A stretch of DNA of 64,000 nt, taken from CALCZU01 sp964396165 (GTDB lineage: Bacteria; Bdellovibrionota; FAC87; UBA2466). The notes below the pieces were generated by a model. That model was given only the letters and a program-made list of their open reading frames with translations. It had not been told where the DNA came from and searched no databases. Position 1 is the stretch's first letter. Each line of letters begins with the position of its first letter. The DNA is taken from contig CAYNEF010000010.1 in assembly GCA_964396165.1 (NCBI GenBank), positions 19,675 through 83,674 of the forward strand, written 5' to 3'. A program made the position numbers and the translations under genes. This document shows positions 34,244-42,478 of the stretch, in pieces.

Positions 34244-35008
34244 TTAAAAGAGATAACCGACAGAAAGAGAGCCGTACGGTTGAAGGGAAGAGTAGTCGAA
34301 TAGTCTGTCCATCACTTCAGGTAGGGGAAGATACTTTGCACCGAGTGAGCCAATCAAAGACAATTGCGGATTAATTTTGTACAAGTAGCCAGCCGACAAA
34401 CTTGCGCCAACAGTGAGCTCACTGTCTGAGTACGTCCCGGCACTGAGCAAATAGTAATTGGGGCCAAAGGAAAAAGTTCCGAAAAAACCTTTGAGACTTG
34501 CTTTCTCATAATAAGATGCGGAAATGCCGAGCCCAAATGCTTTGTAATCCAAACCTGATCCCGAGCCCATAAAGATAAATGGCTCTACACCAATTCCCAC
34601 ATGATCGATGAGCTTGTACTCCGCTTTTACGAAAGGGATAAGGTAATACAAACTAAATTCGGTACCGCCAGAAAGTTCTACGATGCGATTGGGTTTGGAT
34701 TTAAAGGACTCTTCAGATCCTGTGGATGCCGGTAAACGAGAAGTTTTTAAAACAACCATTCCATTACTTATCTCTCCTTTTTTATAGGTGACAGAAACGA
34801 AATAGCCTTTAGGTGTGATTTTTACAATTTTTCCGCAGCCACCGATTCCGATGCTGCCTTTAGCGCAAAGCGCGTCTCCTACTTTCCATGTTTTTGAAGC
34901 GTCTGGGCTTGCCAGAAATGCTTTCTGCGATTTTGCGACGATTAAAACTTCGGACGCGAAAAGAGAAGACGTTAAAATAACGCAGAGAGAAATATAAATT
35001 TTTAGCAT
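34244..35008 (-). CDS. Exported protein with an SH3/KOW-like N-domain and a probable beta-barrel
   Basis: A 254-residue protein with a signal peptide (LKIYISLCVILTSSLFAS). The N-terminal 75 residues (WKVGDALCAKGSIGIGGCGKIVKI) look like a small SH3- or KOW-like beta domain. From about residue 108 the sequence alternates hydrophobic and polar residues with many Tyr, Gly and Phe (VAEY, ISASYYEK, SAGYLY) and ends in YLF, as outer-membrane beta-barrels do. I infer an eight-stranded barrel. The family is unknown to me. It is 44 bases downstream of the HD-domain gene and probably co-transcribed with it. Confidence 0.65.
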   Translation of the reverse strand: MLKIYISLCVILTSSLFASEVLIVAKSQKAFLASPDASKTWKVGDALCAKGSIGIGGCGKIVKITPKGYFVSVTYKKGEISNGMVVLKTSRLPASTGSEESFKSKPNRIVELSGGTEFSLYYLIPFVKAEYKLIDHVGIGVEPFIFMGSGSGLDYKAFGLGISASYYEKASLKGFFGTFSFGPNYYLLSAGTYSDSELTVGASLSAGYLYKINPQLSLIGSLGAKYLPLPEVMDRLFDYSSLQPYGSLSVGYLF

Positions 35009-35052
35009 GCGTTTATTTTAGCATTTGCCAAGAGCGTAATGCCATCAATAAC

Positions 35053-36120
35053 TTATTTTAGAAGCGCGTTAACGGCACTGTCGCCACCCGTTCGCCAGGC
35101 ATTATAGAGGGGGATTTCTCCGTGCTTGGAGAGCTGCGAGAGCATTTTCCAACGCTCTGTCGCGTTTGTTACCTTTGAGGCCCCAACGAGTTCTAACGCT
35201 TTTTTCTGAGCAGGTACGGAAATAGCCCAGTCGGCATCGCCCAAATTGTTTAAATAATGGGAAAGCCGGGGAAGGATAATCAGTTTCATTCCCTGTTTTT
35301 GTTCGAGGCCAACTTGCGCGAGACTTTTTCCAGATATCAAAGAAGCAGCAAGCAAATAACCGATGACTTTTTTTTCCGACGGTTGCCCTTCGATGACTGC
35401 ATCATGTGCGCCTGCGACAGCGACGATAAAGTCAGGAGAGATTTCTCGCATGGCGAGTTCAGAAAGTATCCAGATGTGGTGCGCTGAAGTCCCTGCAATT
35501 TTTCCTTCCTTGTTTGTAAGTGTTCCATCCTCATTCCATTTTAAAACCCAGGGTTTGGCAGCGTCATGCCAGAGTGCTGCAAGCATTGCTAGGTTTTTTT
35601 CAGTTTGGCTTATTTTTACTTGATACGTTTTTTCGTAAGTCTCTGCAAGTCTAGTAGCGCTTAAGATATTGGCATAAGTATGATGGACTAATCCACCTGG
35701 ATAAACGTGGTGCCCGCCCGAGGCACTTCCAGGAGCCGCAATAAAAGACATAGGTACATTTTTCGGAAAAAGCGGATTTTTCTCAGTGTTGTACTCGGAT
35801 AATTCAATAACAGGTTTTCCATCCATGTAAGAGTCGAGTCGGGAATTCAGCTCTTTCACTATTTCTTGTTCGTTCCATTGTCTAGAAAGAACAGTAAACT
35901 TAAACGTGTTGCTTCCTTTGGTATTTAGAAGCGACGCTGATGCGTTTTTCAGTGTTTCAGAAAGATCTTTGTCGGTGCGGATATTTGCAATCATTTTAGC
36001 AATATCTTCTACCGCAGCTTTTACGGAAGCAGATTCAAACGCGACCTTTTCAGCAGTGGGATTTCCCTCTTCTGCATGGAGTGTAGTGAAAAAAAATAAA
36101 ACAAAAAATAGAGTTTTCAT
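35053..36120 (-). CDS. Exported HD-domain protein
   Basis: A 355-residue protein with a signal peptide (KTLFFVLFFFTTLHAEE). Metal-binding residues of an HD phosphohydrolase fold are visible: HHVYPGGLVHHTY, LAALWHDAAKPWV, GTSAHHIWILSE and AGAHDAV. HD enzymes usually cut nucleotide or cyclic-nucleotide phosphates in the cytoplasm, so export is unusual. I take ATG 36120 as start; the frame extends 14 codons upstream without a site. The substrate is unknown. Confidence 0.75.
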   Translation of the reverse strand: MKTLFFVLFFFTTLHAEEGNPTAEKVAFESASVKAAVEDIAKMIANIRTDKDLSETLKNASASLLNTKGSNTFKFTVLSRQWNEQEIVKELNSRLDSYMDGKPVIELSEYNTEKNPLFPKNVPMSFIAAPGSASGGHHVYPGGLVHHTYANILSATRLAETYEKTYQVKISQTEKNLAMLAALWHDAAKPWVLKWNEDGTLTNKEGKIAGTSAHHIWILSELAMREISPDFIVAVAGAHDAVIEGQPSEKKVIGYLLAASLISGKSLAQVGLEQKQGMKLIILPRLSHYLNNLGDADWAISVPAQKKALELVGASKVTNATERWKMLSQLSKHGEIPLYNAWRTGGDSAVNALLK

Positions 36121-36303
36121 AAGCCCCGTTTTTACTAAAGAGAGAGGAAGAAGGCTAGGCAAATGCTGCCTATTAAAATGTTGTTGAATTTCTTATCCTT
36201 ATTGCGTGACACGGCCCGTCTATTAATTTTGCAACACAGCTAACTTCTCTGTGCATAAATACCGATAAATATAAGAGAAAAGTAAGATTATTTGCCTAAT
36301 AAG

Positions 36304-37569
36304 ATGAGCACAGAAAATTTAAATTATATTTTGTTGATTTCCATATTCGTCGGCCTGGTTTTTATCGGAGCTATTGTTTACGAATTTAAGCGAGATCAAA
36401 CTTTGTTTCTGGAACTGCAGAACAAGTATTTGAGAAAGCGTGCGCGTCTTTTTAAAAATGTAGGTAGAGTCTCGGCATTCTTGCTCTTAATTTCCATCCT
36501 TGCGGGTGTAACTTATACTTCGGTCAGCTGCTATTGGGCGCTGTCGGACTCTTGGGTAGCTCCCTACCATTTAACGTCGGATGCAAATGAAGTAATTGAA
36601 GCGCACTTAAAAGTGCAACAGCATATGGATAAAATCCAATCGCTTAAATCTAGGGTCTCCGTAATAAAAGATACTTTAAATTCCAAAAGAGTACTTTTTG
36701 GAGAACTGACCAAATTACAAAATAAATTGGTGCAAAGTTTGAATTGGAGTGTTCCGCGTTTTTTGGATTACAAAGAGCTTTTGACAAAACATACGGAGCT
36801 TTTGCGAAAGAATGAAAAACTGAGCTCCGCAGTAAACAGCATTCAGGAATTGGTACAAAAGGAATTAAACGCGGAGTTTCAGGCGGGTATGCTTAGCCGT
36901 GCGGAGTTTGAGAAACAAAAACTAGCCATAAACCAACTAAAGATCTTGCAAAACGACAACGAAATAAAAAGAAGCATGACCGAATTCAATGCTCTGGAAG
37001 CAAGCGCTTCCTTTGAAGGATGGACACAGGAAAAAAGAGAAGTAGAAAAATTCACGCAAAATACCTTCGCGCCCGGGAAGTTCGCCAGAGAATTAGGAAG
37101 TCTTTCCCAGCAGCTAGTGGAAGCGAAACCGAATGAAAAAATACTTCCTCCTCAAATCTTAAAAGATGAAACTGAAATTTTAAATGTAAGTTCCAATCTA
37201 GTAAATGTTTATAGTGAAATTCGCTCTTTAGAAGAAGAACTTAAAAACGCCGATGACAATATCAAGAGCTTAGAAGTGCTTGCACTGCAAATTAAAAAAC
37301 AGCCAGCGTACCAAGCGCTCTTTAAAACAGCGGATGTCGCATTCGTTCCCTACACTCAGTTAAAAGCCATCCAATCTGGAGATCGAGTCTTGCAATGCGC
37401 TTACGGAGTATTTTTCTGTAAAGATGTGGGCAGTGTAGTGGAAATTTTACCAGGGGAAGTAAAAGCTATCGATACCTGGGGAGAATATGATCGTGGTCAA
37501 TACGCGCTATTGCAGCTGAATGACGAACAAGCCTTCAAAAAACATGTCTTAAGGATCCGAAGAAACTAA
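36304..37569 (+). CDS. Membrane-anchored coiled-coil protein of the polysaccharide synthase cluster
   Basis: A 421-residue protein with two N-terminal hydrophobic helices (ILLISIFVGLVFIGAIV and VSAFLLLISILAGVTYTSV), then a periplasmic part of long helices (residues about 95-330) rich in Gln, Lys, Glu and Leu. A C-terminal beta domain (VLQCAYGVFFCKDVGSVVEILPGEV) follows with a Cys pair. This resembles HlyD/Alg44-type co-polymerase or adaptor subunits that couple an inner-membrane synthase to the outer membrane. The next gene, 11 bases on, is the synthase. The class is inferred from layout and context. An upstream TTG at 36292 is an alternative start. Confidence 0.6.
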   Translation: MSTENLNYILLISIFVGLVFIGAIVYEFKRDQTLFLELQNKYLRKRARLFKNVGRVSAFLLLISILAGVTYTSVSCYWALSDSWVAPYHLTSDANEVIEAHLKVQQHMDKIQSLKSRVSVIKDTLNSKRVLFGELTKLQNKLVQSLNWSVPRFLDYKELLTKHTELLRKNEKLSSAVNSIQELVQKELNAEFQAGMLSRAEFEKQKLAINQLKILQNDNEIKRSMTEFNALEASASFEGWTQEKREVEKFTQNTFAPGKFARELGSLSQQLVEAKPNEKILPPQILKDETEILNVSSNLVNVYSEIRSLEEELKNADDNIKSLEVLALQIKKQPAYQALFKTADVAFVPYTQLKAIQSGDRVLQCAYGVFFCKDVGSVVEILPGEVKAIDTWGEYDRGQYALLQLNDEQAFKKHVLRIRRN

Positions 37570-37580
37570 AAGGGTGATTC

Positions 37581-39359
37581 TTGGAAAATATAATTTGGTT
37601 TATCAAAACCGATAAAATTGTTTTTCATCTTCGCTTCCTCTTAGTTGTGCTTTTGCCGATTTTTATCATCAATTATTCAAACCATTTTATCGCTCTCATC
37701 CGTAACCTTATTCTGAAAGTAATGGGACTAGAAAAACGTCCCATGCTCAGAATAGAAAATAGGCTAGAGGCGATGGTGGCAATTCCCACACTTCTTAAAA
37801 CCGAAGACGAACTAGAGGGCCTGAAAAAAGCTATTTTGAGTCTTTCTCAAAATGAATACCCGGGAAAACTCTACATTTTTCCAGCCATTGACGGACGGGC
37901 GCATTATCCGGCTCTTTACAAAAATTTAGAAGATTGGTGTACAACGGTTTCGCTCCCAGAAAGTATCAAAATATTTGTGACTGGAAACGATGACAGAGAA
38001 GGCAAAGCAGTCGCGATTGATTCCACTATTGAAAAAATGAAGGAACTGCACCATAGCCGAGAGGTGGCTCGACTGCCTAAGATATTTTTCTGTCTCGATG
38101 CGGACAGTTTAATTGCGCCAGATGCTATTCGAAGAATGGTTTACAAACTTACTTCCAAATCGCGCTTCACCGGAAAACGTCCGATGATTGTTGCAGGTAA
38201 CGTCAAAATTATGCGAGAGCAGTATTGGGAGGGGTGGAAGAAGCTCTTTACGGAAAGAGGGTTTCTGGCCTTATCGATCGCAACGGAATACATGACCAAG
38301 ATCAGTGTTACAAAGCACAATTTTTCTTTGAAACCGGTAACCGTCGCTTCTGGAGCTTTTTACTGTACCTGGTTTAAAATCTTAGAGGAAAGTGCTCGGT
38401 ATGCAGGCTTTATTCATTCTTTAGAAATCAAAGATTGTCTAAGATGGTGGTTAGGTGCGCCACCTCCTAAGTTCTCACAATCTAATCCGGAACCTCTACC
38501 GCATGCTTTGGCGGGGGAAGGGGATGATACCTGGATAACGTTTCTGGCTTATTTTGCAAGATGGCATCGAGGCAGAATCACCTTTGACTTTGAGCGAACA
38601 CCATTGCACGCCTTAAGAACTCTCGTAATGAAATATTTATTTCGGCCCCTGGTTTACGATCCCAAAGCCATTGTTTACACGAAAACTCCTACCACAGCGC
38701 TTGTACTCTTCAAACAGAGAATGCGCTGGAATAATTCTTGTTATACTTTGAAACGCTGGTTAAACGTGAATATGTACTTAGGTAATTTCGAAATTTTTCT
38801 TTGTCTGGTTTACAATATCAGCCGCTTCTTTCTGGTAATGCCGATGCCGTTTTTGCTTCCTTATCTGTATCATCATAGCCTCGCTTTATCCGTGGTACTT
38901 TTTCTGTATCTGGTAGGAGTTTTAAATAGTACGGCTACGGTTTTACTTGCGATGTTTTTCGAGAGGGATTTTAAGGCTCAATGGCATAAGTTACTTCTCA
39001 TTCCATTGCAAAATTTCTATGGCTACTTTTTCAATATTGTTCCTGGTTTTATCTCAAATTTTCAAGATCTCTTTTTGTTCGGCACGAATCGCCGTTTCGC
39101 ACCCGAGAAGACGCTTATCAGGGGAAAAACTAGTCGCATCGCTTTAGGATTCCGTTTTAGAAGATTTGTCATTTTATCGGTCCGCACGTTACTGGGGGAA
39201 CCTATTCCGTTCGGCTGGTTTTGGTTAGGATGGCATGCGACTCCCTGGACCAGTAATGGGTATGAGGGATGGGATCAACAAAAACGTCCTACTTTTTGGG
39301 GAGAGTTTTTTAAAAACTCAACATTGAAAGTGAACGAGGCGAATGAAAAAATGCGGTAA
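37581..39359 (+). CDS. Processive family 2 glycosyltransferase (polysaccharide synthase, Alg8/BcsA-like)
   Basis: A 592-residue membrane synthase. It starts with TTG or GTG-type context; the coordinates used begin at TTG 37581. An N-terminal helix is followed by the GT2 domain: first Asp in FPAIDGR, DxD as FCLDADSL, GDD in place of TED as AGEGDDTW, and the processivity motif QRMRW (KQRMRWNN). C-terminal helices follow (FLLPYLYHHS onward). This is the D,D,D,QxxRW pattern of cellulose, hyaluronan, alginate and related synthases. The sugar is not readable, but the nearby UDP-sugar dehydrogenase points to uronic acid. It overlaps the next gene by 17 bases. Confidence 0.85.
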   Translation: MENIIWFIKTDKIVFHLRFLLVVLLPIFIINYSNHFIALIRNLILKVMGLEKRPMLRIENRLEAMVAIPTLLKTEDELEGLKKAILSLSQNEYPGKLYIFPAIDGRAHYPALYKNLEDWCTTVSLPESIKIFVTGNDDREGKAVAIDSTIEKMKELHHSREVARLPKIFFCLDADSLIAPDAIRRMVYKLTSKSRFTGKRPMIVAGNVKIMREQYWEGWKKLFTERGFLALSIATEYMTKISVTKHNFSLKPVTVASGAFYCTWFKILEESARYAGFIHSLEIKDCLRWWLGAPPPKFSQSNPEPLPHALAGEGDDTWITFLAYFARWHRGRITFDFERTPLHALRTLVMKYLFRPLVYDPKAIVYTKTPTTALVLFKQRMRWNNSCYTLKRWLNVNMYLGNFEIFLCLVYNISRFFLVMPMPFLLPYLYHHSLALSVVLFLYLVGVLNSTATVLLAMFFERDFKAQWHKLLLIPLQNFYGYFFNIVPGFISNFQDLFLFGTNRRFAPEKTLIRGKTSRIALGFRFRRFVILSVRTLLGEPIPFGWFWLGWHATPWTSNGYEGWDQQKRPTFWGEFFKNSTLKVNEANEKMR

Positions 39360-40428
39360 AATATTTGCTCTAGCAGCATTAAGTTTCAGTCTTCTCCTCC
39401 ATGCAGATGAGTCGAGTGATTACTGCCAGTGGCTCGAAGGCAAGGCCCGATCCGAGAAAGCAGTATTGCAGTGGCCTTCATTAGGAGCTTCTTATAGTCA
39501 TCGTATCCGGGGAGACTCGATCCTGGATGAACAAATCTATACTTCTCAGGCGACTTTGGGATTACAGTTTTCTCCCGTGGGCTTCTATCAAGGTTGGCTT
39601 ATTTCGGATCTTTCCAAGAGCGAATGCCAACGTTATGCGAGCAGTCTGAAAATCGACACGATTTTGAAGTATGCAGACCATTTAGATGGTGGTGCAGGGC
39701 TTACCGAAGAGATTAAAATTTTAAAAGAAGCACAAGCCAAAGCCTCTGAGATTTTACTCAGTTACGAAAAACTCTTTCAAGATAAAGTCATTACTCTGCC
39801 TGAACTGTATGAGATTAAGTCGCGGGTAGAGGCGATGGCAGGAAACCTGTTTACGGCAGAAAATGAAATGGCAAAGCTGAGTGCACTGCCGGCTTTTCCG
39901 AAAGAATCTGCTGCGACTCTTATTTCGTCGTATTTAAAAGCGGATGAGGAAACGGAATCCCTAGAAGCGGCCCAAAGAAAAACGTCAGCCTGGATTTTCA
40001 ACTTAAGAGCAGATGCGGAGAGATATGTCGCAGTAAATGAGAGCACTAATTTTGTGGGAACTATCAATCTCGGCTTTAAACTGGGCGGGCTTTTTCAGGG
40101 CGGGGCGGACAGTGACGCTTTAGAAGCCAGAAAGAGGCTAGCAAAAAAAAGTGTGAGTCTGAGCCCGGCGGTAAAGCTATCAAGTTTACGGAATAATATT
40201 TCTAAAAATCTGGAAACAGAGAAGAAACGTCTAGTGGAAATTACCTCTCTCACTAATTTCTTAAAGGGAAGAATAGCAGCGCTAAAAAATGCGGGCACCT
40301 TACATTCTAAGCGCATGGCTGATTCGTATTGGCTGGATATGCTGCGGTATGATGCGCAAGCAGCAAATTTAAAGTCTCGAATCGAGGCCATGTCAGTTTT
40401 TCTTAATGGTAATTCTACTTCTCCATAA
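39343..40428 (+). CDS. Exported coiled-coil protein, possible TolC-like outer-membrane factor
   Basis: A 361-residue protein with a signal peptide (GKIFALAALSFSLLLHADE). The mature part is mainly long helices with Lys/Glu/Ala heptads (EEIKILKEAQAKASEILL, SRVEAMAGNLFTAENEMAKL) and two short beta-like stretches, WPSLGASYSHRIRG near the start and FVGTINLGFKLGGLF in the middle. This is like one TolC/OEP repeat order, so it may be the export duct. I cannot prove it. It overlaps the synthase gene by 17 bases and the convergent hydrolase-like gene by 14. Confidence 0.55.
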   Translation: MKKCGKIFALAALSFSLLLHADESSDYCQWLEGKARSEKAVLQWPSLGASYSHRIRGDSILDEQIYTSQATLGLQFSPVGFYQGWLISDLSKSECQRYASSLKIDTILKYADHLDGGAGLTEEIKILKEAQAKASEILLSYEKLFQDKVITLPELYEIKSRVEAMAGNLFTAENEMAKLSALPAFPKESAATLISSYLKADEETESLEAAQRKTSAWIFNLRADAERYVAVNESTNFVGTINLGFKLGGLFQGGADSDALEARKRLAKKSVSLSPAVKLSSLRNNISKNLETEKKRLVEITSLTNFLKGRIAALKNAGTLHSKRMADSYWLDMLRYDAQAANLKSRIEAMSVFLNGNSTSP

Positions 40429-41341
40429 TTCGATCGATGGATTGAATATCTATCCCAGTTCCAGTGAGCTTCTCAATTTGTTTTATCGCGTTTTCCATCT
40501 CATCTTTATTTTTCCATTCCATTCCTAAGTTTACCCGCAAGGAGATAATCGCTTTTTCTTTAAGCTCTGCGCGTTCCCAAGAAACTTGACGCATGAGATG
40601 GTCAATTTTCGGGATTTCAAACGCCATCAAGCTAATAAAATTCAAATTATGCGCTAGTTTTTCAAAGAACTGGTCCCTTTTGCGTTGATTTTCCCAGCCA
40701 ATGGAACCTTCTCCTCCAAGTGATGGCGGTAAGGAATCGTACCAAGTGGTGAGTGTAGAAGATAGAAGCAAATTCTTTCCGCCATTCTGATCAAGGTAAT
40801 TTCGGGTCAACTGATAAACTTCAGCCAACTCTTCTAAAGCGTCGGCTTTGGCTTTGGGAGATTTTTGTTTCCAATCCATTTCTATATGGTGCTCGAGATC
40901 AAAAGAAATTCCTACAAAAAGTTCCTCTTTTACTTTGCGGCTCTTGTTAAACTTCAAAACGGTATCGTTTAAGTATTGGAAGAGCTTGGGAGCATTTTTT
41001 GAGGAATTCCAGGTTTGATCGGAAATAAGATAGTGGACCCGGATTCCTTCTTTTGAAAGTGCCTGGTTGAAGCGGGCAGTTTTTTCCAACGTAGCATCTG
41101 TAAGATCGCAGCTAAGATAGAGCCGCTTTATTTGCCATTTTTTCAGCATTTGAAGGAGAGCGGCCTGTTTTTTGGGGTCCCCGATCACTTTGACTGAGCC
41201 GTACTCATTTTGGGGGCTCTTCCAAAGCCATCCGCCGCGTTCAATAACTTGGGCATTTAAAAGAGGAGGAAAACTGCAAATGAGGAGAAAAAGAAAGGTG
41301 AGGGTTAAACCGCTTTTTTGCTTTTTGATTTGGATACGCAT
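40415..41341 (-). CDS. Exported TIM-barrel-like (glycosidase-like) protein
   Basis: A 308-residue protein with a signal peptide (LTLTFLFLLICSFPPLLNAQ). It reads as alternating beta strands and helices: KRLYLSCDLT, IRVHYLISD, LFVGISFDLEHH, NLLLSSTLTTWYD and FISLMAFEIPK. Acidic residues at strand ends (FDLEHH) suit a TIM-barrel glycosidase. Secreted hydrolases that trim the polymer are common in synthase clusters (for example BcsZ, AlgL, PelA), and the context fits, but the family is not identified. It is the third gene of the leftward group that faces the synthase genes. Confidence 0.55.
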   Translation of the reverse strand: MRIQIKKQKSGLTLTFLFLLICSFPPLLNAQVIERGGWLWKSPQNEYGSVKVIGDPKKQAALLQMLKKWQIKRLYLSCDLTDATLEKTARFNQALSKEGIRVHYLISDQTWNSSKNAPKLFQYLNDTVLKFNKSRKVKEELFVGISFDLEHHIEMDWKQKSPKAKADALEELAEVYQLTRNYLDQNGGKNLLLSSTLTTWYDSLPPSLGGEGSIGWENQRKRDQFFEKLAHNLNFISLMAFEIPKIDHLMRQVSWERAELKEKAIISLRVNLGMEWKNKDEMENAIKQIEKLTGTGIDIQSIDRIMEK

Positions 41342-42477
41342 AGCTGTATTTTTTCAAATAGTATCCCACGTTCTTTTGGATGCAAACCTTGAATCAGTAA
41401 CCCATGAAGATAGGTACCTGCTTCAGTGCGCCGTGCCCATCTTACTTCGCAAAGAATAGGCAGAAGCGACTCTGCACTCAATTTTTCTGCGAGTGCAGTA
41501 TTTTTTTCGTTCAAAGTGATATTCAGATAAGCGCCAACGGCGAGATACGAGTCAAGTTCTGCCGCAAAACCACCGTCCGAGAAGTCGAGGACTTTTCCAC
41601 GAATATTTTTCGCTTCAATTTCAACCTTGATGTCTGCAGGGATTTCAAAGCGCTCGTGCACTCGTACCGCTTTGGTGAAACTGCGGTGTGCTGTCATTGC
41701 TTTATCTCTGAGTTTATCTGTATCAGCCAGAGGATCGCATTCGTAGGCTTCGAGAAATTCGCCGACCTTTTCTGTAGGAATTTGCCGTGCCCTTAAGGTC
41801 TGTTTGTTCCAGTTACTCGCTTTCAAAATAAGCTGGCACTCGGCGCTAATCATTATCGCGTGTTTTTCGCAAGCTTTAGCAAGTTTTGCTGCGTACTGGA
41901 CTGAGCTTCCCAAAACTGCGATTTGCTTCGTGTAGGCGTCGCGGTTTCCGATGCACACTATACCTGTGTGGATTCCAGTTCTAATGGGAAGTACGCTTTT
42001 GCCTAGCTCGTGGGCAGCAACGTTTTGCCGGGCATTTTCAAGCTGAATTTTACTTGCGCAGTAGATTGCTTGTTCGATTGCTAGAGGTGCATTTAATTCG
42101 TCTTTATGGTTAAAAAAACAAAGAAGCTCCTCTTGGGAGTGGGACGCAATCACTCCATGAAAGGAATGGACTGTTTTGATAAGTTGTTGTGTCAAGTCTT
42201 TGCTTTGAGCAAATGCTGCGTCTGCCGTGTCGGTGTCAGCGGTTGCGGCAAGGCCCATGATTTCCACGGCCAACAGAGTTACTTCTGTTTTGAATGGCTT
42301 AAACGTCAGGTTTTCTGGCTTACTTACTAAAGAGGCCAAAACTTGAGGCGGGTAAGTGAGTTTTAAACTGTTCTCTAATTGTTTTTTTTCAATGGCTCGC
42401 AAATTTTTCTTATAGAAATAGACGCAACTGAAAATTGTTCCTAATACCAATAAAAAACTTAAATAGTTTAGTTCCAT
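41305..42477 (-). CDS. Membrane pseudo-adenylate cyclase fused to a PilZ c-di-GMP receptor
   Basis: A 390-residue protein. One N-terminal helix (YLSFLLVLGTIFSCVYFY), then a class III cyclase-like domain (about 60-235), then PilZ (about 270-375). The PilZ motifs are intact: RVHER (RxxxR) and DFSDGG (DxSxxG), so c-di-GMP binding is likely. In the cyclase domain the two metal-binding Asp positions are Glu (LLAVEIMGLA and HSQEELLCFF), and the usual N...R pair in the catalytic helix reads VQYAAKL (Gln, Lys). It is probably inactive as a cyclase. It lies next to the exopolysaccharide synthase genes, where a PilZ receptor typically turns synthesis on. Confidence 0.8.
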   Translation of the reverse strand: MELNYLSFLLVLGTIFSCVYFYKKNLRAIEKKQLENSLKLTYPPQVLASLVSKPENLTFKPFKTEVTLLAVEIMGLAATADTDTADAAFAQSKDLTQQLIKTVHSFHGVIASHSQEELLCFFNHKDELNAPLAIEQAIYCASKIQLENARQNVAAHELGKSVLPIRTGIHTGIVCIGNRDAYTKQIAVLGSSVQYAAKLAKACEKHAIMISAECQLILKASNWNKQTLRARQIPTEKVGEFLEAYECDPLADTDKLRDKAMTAHRSFTKAVRVHERFEIPADIKVEIEAKNIRGKVLDFSDGGFAAELDSYLAVGAYLNITLNEKNTALAEKLSAESLLPILCEVRWARRTEAGTYLHGLLIQGLHPKERGILFEKIQLCVSKSKSKKAV

Positions 42478-42478
42478 C

